DNA of 64,000 bases from Amoebidium appalachense (GCA_963693365.1 CAVNZM010000007.1:6138001-6202000), one strand, 5' to 3'; positions 12,548 through 42,345 are shown, numbered from the stretch's first letter. The notes: a model not told the origin generated them from the sequence alone. Translations and numbers: made by a program.

Positions 12548-15500
12548 TCAGTAGGTTGTAGGGAGCATTCTAGCCATGAGCTCATCGGGGATACCCATAT
12601 GCACCATGTCTTCCCGGTCGTAGAGGTGGCTGCTGCCGATGGCCTGCAGGCACAGTTCCTGCAGGGAGGGCATCTTGAAGTAGCACGCGCTGATCTCGTT
12701 GCTGCGCACATTGCCGTTGCTGTCTGCGCAACCGCCGAAGATGTACATGCACCCGTTGGGTGTGGCCGTTGCCGCGTGGAAACAACGGGCCGTGCTTGAT
12801 TGCGCGCTGTGATGGGGGAAACAAGGTGGTGTAAGAACTCAGTATTTAGGCTTTTGCTGCAGCTGGCATGCTCCTTCGTAAAAAAACACCGATCGTGACC
12901 CCCCCCCCCCCCCGGGGGGTTCTCCACCTTCACCTTTGCCTTTATAGATTTGTCAACGTCATATTCCATACCGCCGTCCCTTGAGTGGACACCACCTCCT
13001 GCTCTGTTTATCTATAGAATAATCGACACCTCCCTGCCGGGCCCTCATATCCGCCATTACCCAAACCCACAAACACAGAGATAGAGCCCCCCCCCCCCCC
13101 CCCCCCCTTCCCCGAGTAATTCTGTATCATACCGAGCAATTTACTGCATCATGAGTAAACATGGTTGAAAAGAAAAACAGTACCTCTTGCTCCTAAGACA
13201 AGAAATGCGTAAAATGGAGGGAGGGAGGGAGGGGGGGGGGGGGGGGAGGAAAGCCATCCGGCATGGTGCAAAGCATACCTCAGGTTGATGCGGCGCCACT
13301 GGAAGGTGTTGACGTCAAGGAACCAGAAGTCGTCAAACATGCTGGCCCCGTCGGTGCCTCCGAACATGTAGATGTTGTTCTCGTACAGCACACACGTGTG
13401 TGATCGGCGTGCTGCATGGTGGCAACAGGTGAGTACTTGGTGCACAACTATTCCCTCTCGTTTCTTCTCATCAGCCTTTTCCACGTGATAAGCCGAAGGG
13501 GAAGGGGGGGGGGGGGGGGGGGGGGGAAGGGGGAGGGGGAAGGTGAGGGAGGGAGGAGGATAGGCAGCTGGGGAGGAAAGTTGTTTCAGAAGTATCCTAA
13601 TTTGCAGGTCCGTATTTCTTGTTTTTTTTGGCTTAGCAGCATGCTAGTTGGTAAAGAGACAATGACATGCGAACAAAGAACTTAGGCAGAAGGTGCATAT
13701 GTGTGTGTGCGTGTGTGGCCCCTGAGGGGGGGAGGAAGAGGGGGCGGGGGCCGGGGGGGGGGGGGGGGGAAGGGGGGGGGGGATGGAGCAATATGGAAGA
13801 TCCTACAGAAATCTACATGTCCGCACTACGAATGAACAGCCGGGTGGGATGTGCTTGTGGGCACTTGCCAAGGGAATGAGGCGGGGAATAGCATACCAAT
13901 GGGCAGACCACCACCATCCGCATGGTCCTGTGTGGGGACACAGACGTGGCGGGTCCATTTTCCGGTGGCAAACTCGTAAGAATGCACCTCAATGGAAGCA
14001 CACGGTGGGTTGGGAACGCCCCCACCAATGATGAACATCCTCTCCTGTGAGCAGGTACTAGGTTAGACCTTTGCGAAACCCCAAATTTATAGGAGAATTT
14101 TGAACGAAAACCTCCTTAGCGAGCTCTAAGATGCGTACATACCTCTTCCCACTGTTTCAAGTCATAGCCACAAAATCATCAGAAACACCCCTCATCACCA
14201 CCTCCCTTTATGGCCACCAGTTTGGCCTGACCCAGCCACAAGGTTTACACAGAGAGGGTTTCTTTATTACCACATCTTCTCCCAAATCCTTTATTCCGAA
14301 TTCATTATTTTAACATATTGATATAGTCATCCTTAGAAGTGACTAATTCTGATGGCGACGATATAGCTGAAAAACGGAAAAACAGTGACATATTGCCCCC
14401 CCCTCCCCCCCCCCCCCCCACACACACACAAACACACACGCACACAAAAGCACATGTCTACATGCACCACTAACCTGGTTGGCAACTGCCTCGTGGCGGT
14501 AGCGAGGTGAAGGGCGGTTGGGGTTGGTGGTAGCGCGGACGGGGGGCTGTGCTGTTGCGTTTGTGGTGAACGTGTGGGGGTCGTTGGGCTGGTCTTCGTC
14601 GAGCTGGCGCGTCCATACGCGGGTCTCAAGGTCCAGCCAGTACATGTCGTTGAAATAGACACAACCAGAGGTGCCACCAAACAGGTAGAGCTTGTTGTTG
14701 TGTGCTACGAGGCTGTGGCCGTAGCGGGGACACGGGACCTGCCCATATGTCTCGAGCTGAGGGGTAAGGCATTGTTAGTGAAACACACCACAAACTGCTG
14801 CCAGCCAAATGCTGGTCGTACGGCCGATGGTTGTGAAAAGTGGTTCTATTTCCCGATGCCGCTCGCCTTCTAAGAGAGGAGGGAAGGGAGGGAACAGCCG
14901 CGTATGGATGCGAGGAGGGCAGAGCTCAGCCTGGGAGGAGGGAGGGGGTTACGACTTCTAGGGCTGTAGAATATCCTTATGCAAATAGTTTGACCCGACC
15001 TATAAACACCACATACAGCAAAAAGCTGTTAAAGGTCGGTTTCGGGTGCAATAGGATATATACCTTCTCCCAGTGACCGGTCCTCAGGTTGCACATGTAG
15101 AAGTCGTTGGTGTTTGAGTGGCCGAAGGGTACGTTGGAACCTCCAAAGATGTACAGAAACTCGCCGAGAATGACGCCTGGGTGAGTGGCCACATTATTGT
15201 TAGTAAGAGAGGTATATATGTGGGAGCCAGAGCAAAAGGAAAACCCCTCAAAATGGTCAAGGAACGTACTAGGATGTGAATTAGGGTTTGTCGAGCAGCA
15301 TATTAAATCCATTTGAGAGAAGCTAGCGGGCATGTACACACCTTGGTGCGAAACTCTCTGGGTGGGGATGGTTCCGGTGCAGGAATGGCGTGCCATGTGC
15401 GAGATGCTATGTGGTAGCGGCAGAGATCGTTAAAGCACCTCCCGTCGTGGTAGCCGCCAAACACGTACAGATTGTCGCCGTCTTGGTCGCAGAGAATAAT

Positions 15501-16053
15501 GTGTCCACTGCGAGGTGAGGGGATATCACCGCTAACTTTGATGGCTGGAAGGGCGGGCCGAGACGTTGTAAGTTCGATGGGGACCGGAGGCAGCATTGGG
15601 GGTGGCCGAACAAGCTGGACTTGCGAGCCACTGTTGTCTGCCATTGTGATGTCGCTGAGAGGTGGAAGGGTGGGGTGTTAGATTCTTGGCTGATGGAACA
15701 TGACACTGTTCAGAGCTGGAAGCCTTAGGCTTAAGACTAGCGCTAACCATCGTTGCACAACCTGCTAACAAAGACTGTGGCAACGGTCCAAAAGTTACCC
15801 GAATAGAGAACGAACAGAGAAAGCAATACCATTAAGCGGAAAACAAACAACTCCTCAAAAGGGCAAACCGGGGAAGCTTCTTCTTGATCATCAAAAACTT
15901 AGCCTAGTAGGCGGCACCAGAGGAGCAACTGCAAAACATAACACTACTATGGTGAAACTCAAAACTCATAACTTACCCATCTTCAAACGTGGCCTTCATT
16001 GGGCTGCCACCCGTTGCGGCCGCACCCATGCGAAGCTTGCTGATGATTCTCAT
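12548..16053 (-). CDS. KLHDC10: Kelch domain-containing protein 10 (KLHDC10)
   Basis: Seven minus-strand exons: 16053-15977, 15654-15338, 15176-15064, 14756-14475, 14044-13897, 13411-13279 and 12806-12548. The spliced length is 1329 nt, giving 442 residues, about the length of human KLHDC10. Every intron is GT-AG and every phase agrees; intron 2 has a textbook TACTAAC branch site. The start ATG at 16053 follows an in-frame stop upstream. Kelch blades are marked by LYVFGGYHDG, LYIFGGSNVPFG, LYLFGGTSG, MFIIGGGV, IYMFGGTDG and MYIFGGCAD. Signature phrases shared with KLHDC10 include GSNVPFGHSNTNDF, PRYRHEAV, ARRSHTCV and the C-terminal SLQELCLQAI. In animals KLHDC10 is a substrate receptor of the Cullin-2 E3 ligase; it recognises C-terminal glycine degrons and regulates ASK1 signalling through PP5. 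The poly(G) runs (+ strand) all lie in introns. Confidence 0.93.
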
Positions 16054-18236
16054 TTTGTCGTTTAGCTTGATGCTCCGGTGTAGACGAAGCAACGGAATCG
16101 GTGATAGTCGCTAAGTTCAGTTGACGAGGTGCGAGGAAACGGGAGAACAAGAAACTGCCAACTTGTTCGTCGTGAAAAGAAAAGATCAATAACCCTCTGT
16201 TCCTTTTCTAGTTAGAGTTACTATCACGTTTCTGTTTAATCAAGGAAGTAGCTTCAACCCTAGTTGAGCTCGAGTCGTGAATAACAAAGAAACCTCTCCC
16301 TGCTCTCGAGATCTGATTCTCTCGGCAACTTGTGCTCGGGTGCTGGCCCTCGGAAGCAGAAGAAACACTGCCAAGTAACAGTCAAACAACAAAGGCACAA
16401 GAGCAGAGCAAAAACTAACACGGAGAGGTAAATGCAGCAAAGCTATAGCAGAAAAAAGTCGCTTTTTGCTACAGAGAAAGCCAGCTGGAACTGAAAAAGT
16501 GGAGGACGGTTTCTGCGTTTTCATGCGCGGGTGAGAATGGTGCCTGGCACTAGCATCCATGACGAGGCGTGCGCGGACTGGCTGTTTCGGCACCAGCAAC
16601 GGATTACCAAGCAGGCAACTGTGTTCTGATAGGTGAAAAATCATGGTTTTTTGTTGAGAGGAGATCGGGCTGGAACCATCCTCAGGTGGGAAAAGGCAAG
16701 TCGTTACGATTGGTTGTTGGCCTGCGAATTCCGTGACTTTGATGGCGCTCCTGGTTACATGAGGAACAGTTACTACAAGTTGATAGTAAACGCTAAAAAA
16801 TGTTGGCCTATTTCTTTTCAATAATGCATATATGAGTACACTTATACTGAATTTGTTATTTCTGTATGGATTTTCAGGGCAATTATTCCACCAGAGTGTC
16901 CCATTAAGCTCGCGCAGGTGGCGTTACTGTGAGCAAGATGGCGCGTGTATCATTGGCTACATGTCAGCAAGAATTTGCAGTATCAGATAGACTGAGCAAC
17001 CGTTTCCGTTATTGCCAGAGAGCGCAGTAAAGTTTACGTCGAAGTAAATATTTCATACACTCCCGATTAAAAGTCACAAAATAGCAAGCATTTAGCCATG
17101 TAAGCAGCCTAAAAGTGCGCAAGTACTGAAAAAAACAAGAAAATTTATAGAGGAGTGCCTTCTACATGTATTGTGCACAAGCTAATCAAATTGTACAACA
17201 ATTTTCCTATTGCATTCTACTTTACGCTCGTTCTGACTGTTGCAACCAATCGTTCGTCTCCGGCTCTTGCTTTTTGATTGGCCTAAACTGTATCAACGAC
17301 ATTCTCATGTGCGCACCTTTTCCAGGCGCATAGGGAGAGAGATAGAGAGAGACCATTGCAAGGAGGGGGGAAAGGTCGAGTACATAGACACTAAAGAGAA
17401 AAGGCAGAAGAGTTTAGAGAGGCAGGTAGTACTTATGAATGACAGAGAGGAAGAGGGAAGTTGGAAATAGACAAATAGTGATGAGGGGACCAGGGGATCC
17501 GGATCTGGCAACGGGAAGCTTGAGCGAAGATCTGGGAGAGGATGAAGTAGAGAGACGGAGAAATCGAACGGAGTGACAAAGAGGAAGAGGCAAGATGAAA
17601 ATAGACAAATAGTGATGAGGGGTGCTGGGGATCTGGCAACGGGAAGCTTGAGCGAAGATCTGGGAGAGGATGAAGTAGAGGACGGAGAAATCGAACACAT
17701 GGTAACAAACTCTTGAAGAGCTTGTGGTCCCAGTGGGGCTCAGATCTCTTTATTATTGTTTCACTGAAATAGGTATGGTTGCAGCTTTACTCAATTTTGG
17801 TTACCTGAAATAAGCCCACCGGCAACACAAAACTGGTGTTTTGAAGCCGGATCCGTAAACCTCATGACTAGAACATGGCTGGTGCCTTCTTGTACGCGTG
17901 TATGGCTGGACCATCATTCTTCTAGGCATTCTAGACATAGTACACAGGAAAAAGTCCTACTAAGCGAGATATCCTCTGTGACAGGTGTGTGTGCCCAGGT
18001 GCCAAGTCAATATTATGGTGCCCATGAATGGTTTCGTTCAGTGGCCGAGGAACTTCTCGATATATTCTGCACCGTCAGAGTTTCTCCTTTAGCCCCCGCG
18101 GCCGACAGGGCTGTTATGCAAAGTTTTTTACCACCAACCTCAACCCCAAACCCGACGAACATGGCCGTATGATACACGCACTATTTGGGTTTGAGGCCTT
18201 GAACAAGTGAACGGATCCGGACCCTCCCCCTTCTCC

Positions 18237-18275
<39 letters not shown>

Positions 18276-19009
18276 CCTCCCCCCTCTCCCCCCCTCCCCC
18301 TCCCCCCCAGGCAAGTCTTCCAGTACCATGGCCTGCATGTGAAACCTCCGCAGCACAACTAGTGTGCACTTCATCCCCCCCCCCTTCCCTCCCCCCCCCC
18401 CCCTCCCCCCTCCCACTCCCCCAAACGCGTGCTCACAACCCTCTCCTTCGGGCTCCTTGCGCTCACCACCACTGTCTCAAAACGTTTACCCACTCCCACA
18501 GCCCTAATAATCAATGCCTATAACCCGTGTACACATGTCGCTCTTGAAGTTGTGTCTGCGACTTCTTTTTTTCTGGCCTATGCCACACATTTCTCTTTCA
18601 TGCTGCGCGGAAGCCCTCCTTCACACACCCACAAAGCCCAGGTCAAAAGGCAAAAGCGACCCTGTACAACGGACGGCAGGACACATAAGAATACTTCGGA
18701 TTCGTAGATTCATTCTTCCTAGGTGGCAAAGTCCAGCTCTGCAAAAATCTAGAAAAGCCACAGGGGGTTTCGGAGCTGCTCAGAACACCTTCGTTCAGCA
18801 ACTTTCCTAGGATACAAAGTTGTTTCCAATTCTTGCCTCCACGAACAATACAACACGTGCCATTCCTCAAGCTTTACCACAGAAACCCACCCACCCAAGT
18901 GCATTTGTGATTCTACAACAACGATGCTGGCCTAATAAAAAATGAGAATCAACAGGTATTGGAGATACAACACCTTATCCATGAAAACAACATCATTTAA
19001 AACCCCATT
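16054..19009. other. Intergenic region without a secure gene
   Basis: 16054-17300 is unique DNA that should hold the KLHDC10 promoter. 17460-17700 holds a tandem duplication. Between 17990 and 18720 both strands contain short open stretches with splice-like borders. On plus, a CCCAG acceptor at about 18000 is followed by VPSQYYGAHEWFRSVAEELL, and a second frame ends in HGRMIHALFGFEALNK and a stop at 18210. On minus, 18500-18430 reads VGKRFETVVVSARSP. I recognise none of these and could not join them in phase, so no gene is called. Confidence 0.4.
17460..17700. repeat. Tandem duplication, unit about 125 bp
   Basis: Two nearly identical copies share GACAAATAGTGATGAGGGG (about 17470 and 17605) and GGCAACGGGAAGCTTGAGCG (about 17504 and 17635), followed by AAGATCTGGGAGAGGATGAA. 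The copies differ by small insertions. Confidence 0.85.
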
Positions 19010-20155
19010 TCAATTTTGCTTGTTGCGATCTTCAGCCAAGCGCGCTATGCCGGTGCCTATAACAACTCCCATGTTCTCCTTCACCTCGCTCACCCACCCT
19101 TCCTTGCCCACCACAACTGGTCGTGTGTAGTCCTCAAGCTTAGCTTCGGCGCTGGATTTCCGGTGTGTTGGCTGTGGGGTTCGAAGTGGAGGCGCCCCTT
19201 TGCTTTCGTGTGCTTGTATCATCTCTGCTAGTTCTGGTTGCCCAGACAAGACGGCCAGTTCGCTTGCTGTGTGTCCGTTTGCATCCTTTATCCCTGTGTG
19301 GGAACGGCCGTCTTCCAGGAGGATCTCAAGTGCATGTTTTGCGCCCATCTCGATGCAGCAGTGTAGTGGTGTCTGTGAATCCGGGCCACCCCTGCTGTTC
19401 ATGCTTTTGGTGTCTAGTTTCGCTAGAAGAAGAGAAACCAGAGTAGGACGATTCCAGCTACACACCTTGTGAAGGGCAGGCCACTTGAACATGTCTGTGC
19501 CCGCTGGATCAATGTTTGGGTCGGACAGCCACTTCTTCACTTCCTCTTCGTTTCCTGGGTATTCAAGCAGCTTGGAAAGGGGCATGGGGCGCTTTCCTGC
19601 TGGGCTTGCCGCCTGTTTCGGTTGCGGTTGTGAGGGCTCGTTGCTAACTTCAATTGTTTGTGATGTGAAACATGCAGCCGTGTTGTGGTAGCCGTTCTCT
19701 TTTGCTACTTGCTCAGGTGTTCTTCCCCATATATCAACCAGACCCTGCGAAACACCCTTAGCTAGCAAGGCGCGCACAGAATCTGTTTTCCCAGAAGCAG
19801 CAGCGAGATGAAGTGCAGTTTCACCCCACATGTTCTGTGCGTCGCGGTCTGTTTCATTCTTTGGGTTCAAATTCGAAAGAAGTGCATCTATGGCTCGCAA
19901 AGACCCACTAACAGCAGCGTCGTGCAAAGCAGTCTGCCCGTGTTTTCCCCTTGCATTCACATCTACCGCAGGGTTTGCTAACAGCAAGTGCACCAGTTCT
20001 ACTTCGTCGTAGTAACATGCCCAGTGGAGTGCTGTTTTGCCTACACCATCCCTCTCTAAGAGTGCCTCTGCTGGGCAAGTGGCTAAGAGCTCTTTAGCGG
20101 TGGCTGCGTCACCTCGCATGGCAGCGGAAATGAGAGCGGGCAGAGGGGTTTCCAT
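19010..20155 (-). CDS. Ankyrin-repeat protein
   Basis: A single-exon reading frame of 381 residues from ATG at 20155 to TGA at 19010-19012. Residues 1-165 carry ankyrin repeats with the TALHxAA consensus: GKTALHWACYYDEVELVHLL, GQTALHDAAVSGSLRAIDAL, GETALHLAAASGKTDSVRAL and WGRTPEQVAKENGYHN. After a Pro/Gln/Ser linker (about 172-195) come a charged stretch (LLEYPGNEEEVKKWLSDPNI) and two or three more repeats with WPALHKVCSWNRPTLVSLLL and TPLHCCIEMGAKHALEILL, ending near residue 320. The basic tail TRPVVVGKEGWVSEVKENMG has no family I recognise. There is no signal peptide, membrane segment or catalytic domain, so it is likely a cytosolic or nuclear binding protein. Two- and three-repeat proteins of this shape include proteasome-assembly and adaptor proteins, but I see no motif that decides. 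It is intronless, unlike its neighbours. Confidence 0.85.
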   Translation of the reverse strand: METPLPALISAAMRGDAATAKELLATCPAEALLERDGVGKTALHWACYYDEVELVHLLLANPAVDVNARGKHGQTALHDAAVSGSLRAIDALLSNLNPKNETDRDAQNMWGETALHLAAASGKTDSVRALLAKGVSQGLVDIWGRTPEQVAKENGYHNTAACFTSQTIEVSNEPSQPQPKQAASPAGKRPMPLSKLLEYPGNEEEVKKWLSDPNIDPAGTDMFKWPALHKVCSWNRPTLVSLLLAKLDTKSMNSRGGPDSQTPLHCCIEMGAKHALEILLEDGRSHTGIKDANGHTASELAVLSGQPELAEMIQAHESKGAPPLRTPQPTHRKSSAEAKLEDYTRPVVVGKEGWVSEVKENMGVVIGTGIARLAEDRNKQN

Positions 20156-20804
20156 AGTGTAGGTGTTAAGAATTTGGCTCGTTTATAGTGTCCCTGAATG
20201 AGCATGCACGTGTTCTGCGTGTTCGTTCCTTGCTTCTTCGACTCTGAAAAGAGCGCTGTGCTCCAAATTTTTGGGGCTGGGCGGGCCACTCGCAGGGGTG
20301 CAGAGCCTCAACGACTTGACTTGACTTATAAATGTAATTGTTTGCTGGGTTGGGCATTGATGCAAGGCCTCCTAAATAGCACACCGGGCCGAGGCACGAG
20401 GTCGTCACATATGAGAAGTGACGTCATCAAGAGTAGGGTTAGCTTCCAGCCGAATCCAGCGAAATGATTGGCCAACTGAGGAACGCGCGAAACCCAGTAA
20501 AGGCGATTTCGATTGGATAGAAGATTTTTGACTGCCATTTAGTGATTGGACAATACAGCATACTCGGGAAATTTGCTATTGGTTGGATGACTTGACTTGA
20601 CTTCAAAGTCGCGACTTGGAAGAGCACTATTTCAGTTAGTAACTCCTCTGGCCGCCTGGGCCACGGGCGGCCATTGCGCCCCCCCTTCCCACCCACCCTC
20701 CTATGCTTCCCCGCCCCAAGCCCCCCTCCCCCCTTCAAGTCACTACTATGTCCGGACTTATGGCTTGACTTGACTTGGTTAGCTACTGAGAGTCAGGTGC
20801 TTGG

Positions 20805-20830
20805 TGACTTCAAGTCGCGACTTGAAGTCA
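20805..20830. repeat. Perfect 26-bp palindrome
   Basis: The half-site TGACTTCAAGTCG is followed directly by its exact reverse complement, centred on CGCG. Related copies of the half-site occur at about 20590-20625 and 20733-20775. Confidence 0.9.
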
Positions 20831-20989
20831 AGTCGCCACATGTGTACACCCCTGGCCACTCGACGGCACTCACTCGGGAGTAGCCTAATAGTCTATATCG
20901 CGCTACCCTGCTATGACGACACAGTAACCTTGCCACACATCCTGAACACCTCAAACGATATCCCGTCCATCGGACTCCATCCCCTGAAC

Positions 20990-21030
<41 letters not shown>

Positions 21031-21827
21031 ATCCCCCCCCTGAACCCCCCCAACACACATACACAAACACCACAACCACCACCACTGGTCGCCACCCCCA
21101 CCCCCATGGTCCCACGGTCCCACCACCACACAGCATACCTGCACTAAGTGCACAAATCTTTCTCGCCTACGCAAGCATGGCATGCTTGAACCAATTTATG
21201 CCTATGTTGCCCGGAACTACGGTAGGAATTTATATATTATCGGCTAGCCATATTGGGCAAGCACATATACATCGTGACTTACAGTATTCGCATCTTCAAC
21301 TGTTGCACGTGCTACAATAACGATCATAAATTTTAAAGATTCAAGTTACCCCACAGCTCAATATTTTGCTTCAATTTTTTTTCTGATTAGCTAGCCGAAA
21401 GGTGCCAGGCTACATGCTAGGCTAGTGACGGAACCATTGAGCTCTACTTATTTCTGGTATCATTCGTTCAGGAGTGTTTGCAGCCACCTAGGCCAATGGC
21501 TTTTTGCCAATGACAGCTTACCCCCTCCCCCCCCCCCCCCCCTCCCCTCTCCCAACAGACACACACACACACCCATAAAAAAAACCCAAACAAGAACTAC
21601 AACAATGCCACACATCCACGACATGCCATGCTCTACAGAGTCTCCATACATCATCGAAAACTACTCGATTTGACCTAGCAAACCTACGACTCAGACTAAG
21701 TCTTGCTACTAGCATTGCTTTAGATCTCTTCTCCCAAGTTACAACCCCCCCCCCCCCCCCCCCCTCCCCCCTCAAACACCCCCCCACCCACTCCCCCAAA
21801 TCCTCCTCACGCCAACCTAATTAATAC

Positions 21828-21833
21828 TTTATT
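21828..21833 (-). terminator. Polyadenylation signal AATAAA
   Basis: AATAAA on the minus strand begins seven bases after the TAA stop of the aftiphilin-like gene, giving a very short 3' UTR. A proximal signal this close supports the placement of the last exon. Confidence 0.7.
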
Positions 21834-21839
21834 AAGCAA

Positions 21840-39564
<17,725 letters not shown>

Positions 39565-40701
39565 TTCACTTGTTTAATGGCCAGGATGCTTCTCATCCAC
39601 TAGCAGTAGACTGAACCCTGACTGCTGTTACATGTCAATCATAGAACATGGAGCTCATTACTAAACCGATCTCATACGGCCTAGTTTCTTATTCACAGCA
39701 CTAAACTATATAGGTAGGCTGTTACCCTCAGATCTCCCAGTTATACCATCAAAACATCTACTCGAAATTATGTAAACAAAAATTCTCTCGGGGTGCGATT
39801 TCGTAGCCAGGTTTGCGTTTTGGGTTTGACGACACGAACTTACGTCAGTGATGCATTTTCTACCAATCAAATAAGTGTGTAGAACCTCGGGAGTTCATCG
39901 CCGAAAAAATCGGGAGGGTGGAAGAGAGGGGAAGAGAACGAGGGAGACTGGAGGCGGAGGAGGAGGGGGGGGGCGGGGGGGGAGGGGGGGGGGGGAGGAG
40001 GAAGGAGGGGGAGAGGGAGGTAGGCATGGGTGTAATATGCACGAGTGCCCTCAGGAGCAAAACGGAGATACTATCAATGTTTCATTACTCGTGTCGGGTA
40101 AGGAGGTCATTGCGGTGATCGTGTGCCGGGATATTGGGAGTGGAAACGTGTGCACGCGTATGTATGCAGCGGAAGTGTGTATGCAGGAGCTGTGTTGCAA
40201 AGCCTAAGTTGAAGCGGAAAGGTAATATGCGCCAACCCAATTCTTTGGCATCCGGGTGGAGGCCCACACCTGAGGGGCACAGCAGCGAGCATCTCATGGC
40301 ACTTTGGAAAGCGTTTGCCCGTTAGTGTATTACCGGCCACTCGGAAAGACTTCATACTACTAATATATGTATGTAACGAGCTCTGCTCAGAGTTTGCACC
40401 TTTATTTAGAACACTGATGAAGTTTTGAATACACATTAAGTGAGAGCCTATGTTATCTGGTATTTGTTAGCAAAACGGATCCGGTATGTGTTGAAATAAA
40501 GAACACTAGCGGTGTCATGACACTGTGTGTTGGGGTTTGTTGTCAGTGTGGTACGGTTAACTAAATAGGTACCTATTTGGCAAGAGTATACCTATGTATT
40601 TATGCAGGTAGGCGGGGAAGCATAGGCCTATAGCTATAGGATGCGGTAAACAATCCATGTGTGGGTGCAGTGCATTGCAGGGTGTGTCTTGTGTGTGTGC
40701 T

Positions 40702-40959
40702 TGTACGCGTATTGTATGTCACGTAGCAAGCGGCCTGCCGTCTTGTGTATGACGGGCTTTGACGGAAGTGTTTCAGTGCTCTCCTCTCGAGCAGGTTCAT
40801 GCCAGTAAGATGCCAGTGGCTTTAGCGCAGTGTACGCGTATTGTATGTCACGTAGCAAGCGGCCTGCCGTCTTGTGTATGACGTGCTTTGACGGAAGTGT
40901 TTCAGTGCTTTCCTCTCGAGCAGGTTCATGCCAGTAAGATGCCAGTGGCTTTAGCGCAG
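40702..40959. repeat. 129-bp perfect-phase tandem duplication
   Basis: Two adjacent copies beginning TGTACGCGTATTGTATGTCA and ending TGGCTTTAGCGCAG differ at about two positions. Because 129 is a multiple of three, the minus-strand frame stays open and shows a 43-residue peptide repeated (ALKPLASYWHEPAREESTET...). I do not recognise the peptide. Confidence 0.9.
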
Positions 40960-41272
40960 CAGGACATGAGCACATGTCGGGTGCACTGTGAAAATGAAAC
41001 TGGTCCATCCTGCCACGCACAGCACAATTAACAAACGACCTAATAGTTTTTCAGCGAAGCCAGGGCCTCCCGGACCTATATAAAATGCCTCCTATATACA
41101 GTATCTTGCATGGCAAGCTTGAGCATTGAGGTGACCCAACTTGCTGCTGTTGCTAGTTCTCACGCATTGTTTACCTCATGCCAGTAGGATGACGCTGACC
41201 ATATGCAATGCACAAACTAGTGTAGGCACTGGTTTTGACATTGCTTCAAGGCCTCCTATTGTAGCACTCCTG

Positions 41273-41412
41273 ATGGCACAAGTAAGGGTATCTGATGTAA
41301 GACTATCAGTACACTCTATATTGGAGGGTTTTCGGGGTGCATTGGTCTTGCACTCCTGGAGTGCCATATCCGACGGTAATAGTCTTACATCAGATACCCT
41401 TACTTGTGCCAT
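41273..41412. repeat. Perfect 34-bp inverted repeat (hairpin)
   Basis: The arm 41273-41306 starts ATGGCACAAGTAAGGG and the arm 41379-41412 is its exact reverse complement, with a 72-bp loop. Outside the perfect arms, AGCACTCCTG pairs with CAGGAGTGCT across a 3-base bulge, lengthening the stem. Confidence 0.9.
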
Positions 41413-41455
41413 GTCCAGGAGTGCTATATGCGACGGAGTGCTATATCCCCAATTT

Positions 41456-41493
41456 GAAAATGCGGGCCCCCACCGGTGGGGGCCCACATTTTC
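41456..41493. repeat. GC-rich palindrome, copy 1
   Basis: The 22-bp perfect core (41464-41485) has the half GGGCCCCCACC mirrored around ACCGGT. One mismatch outwards, GAAAATG pairs with CATTTTC, giving a 38-bp near-perfect palindrome. Confidence 0.9.
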
Positions 41494-42319
41494 GGGATCG
41501 CATCTCTCGGGAGCTCATATAGCAATTATTACAATATTCCTGCTGAAAAAGTCTTTCATGTGTGTCGGATTAACGGCCATATAGGTTTCTTTACACAGTT
41601 TATTCATGTTTTGGTAACCTTTTCTATGAGCGAAAAACTGGTGTTTTTGGTGGCCCTCACGGTGGTGCGCCGGGGGCCCTCATACTGTCATAGGGACATA
41701 GGCAATGCGATTGGCTCATTTTGCACCATCAACCAGTCGAGGGCGACTCGAGGCCAATCTCGCGCGGCGTGAAAATCAAAATTAGCGGCGGCGGAGCGGC
41801 GCCGGCGCCGGCCGCGGATGCAGAGCATGCCTTTACGTACATGCACACGTTTGCACGTACGAACGCGAGCGCATGTGAATACATACAAAAAACGCACTAT
41901 GTACACACAAGTCCGGCACTAGGGTACGTGACTTTTTGCTGTTTTGAGTGGCCGTTTTCCTTATGTCTAACCTTTTTTTTAGTTATTTAGAGAAGTGTGC
42001 AAAGGTGCACAAATGGATTCCTTGTGATGCGCCTCGTAGAACATGAGATGTTCTGCGTGTAACCCAAACGATGCCCCATAGTTGATTAGCAAAGCCATAT
42101 GTAAAAATCAACAGCTTTTTGTCTATTATAACAAAGCAACAAATAATTGCCCTGTGCCGATGAAACCTGAGCCGTGACTGTATTTTTATGTGTAGAAACT
42201 TTGGCACTACAGCCAGGTTTGGCCCCCCTTTTCTCCCACAAGCAGAAAAAAAAACCCTTTATACAAACCCCCTTTTTTAAGGGTTGAGGACTAATAGCCG
42301 CAAAAATCGATCAAATTTT

Positions 42320-42345
42320 GAGGGCCCCCACCGGTGGGGGCCCTC
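42320..42345. repeat. GC-rich palindrome, copy 2
   Basis: The 26-bp perfect palindrome has the half GAGGGCCCCCACC and shares its 22-bp core exactly with the palindrome at 41464-41485, 835 bp away. Confidence 0.9.

Larger units (their letters stand above)
20156..21839. other. Intergenic region with palindromes and ACTTG repeats
   Basis: 20156-20500 should hold the ankyrin-gene promoter. 20300-20850 has clustered copies of GACTTGACTTGACTT in both orientations and a perfect 26-bp palindrome at 20805-20830. 20992-21029 and 21738-21763 are poly(C) rich. No coding exon was recognised before the AATAAA of the next gene. Confidence 0.5.

Noticed and set aside
15303-15644. ATG at 15644 as the KLHDC10 start
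   Set aside because: An upstream exon (16053-15977) with its own ATG joins in frame through a consensus donor and acceptor.
16633-16824. A protein-like frame (GAPGYMRNSYYKLIV) on the plus strand
   Set aside because: Short, no splice borders in phase, no family recognised, and located in the likely KLHDC10 promoter region.
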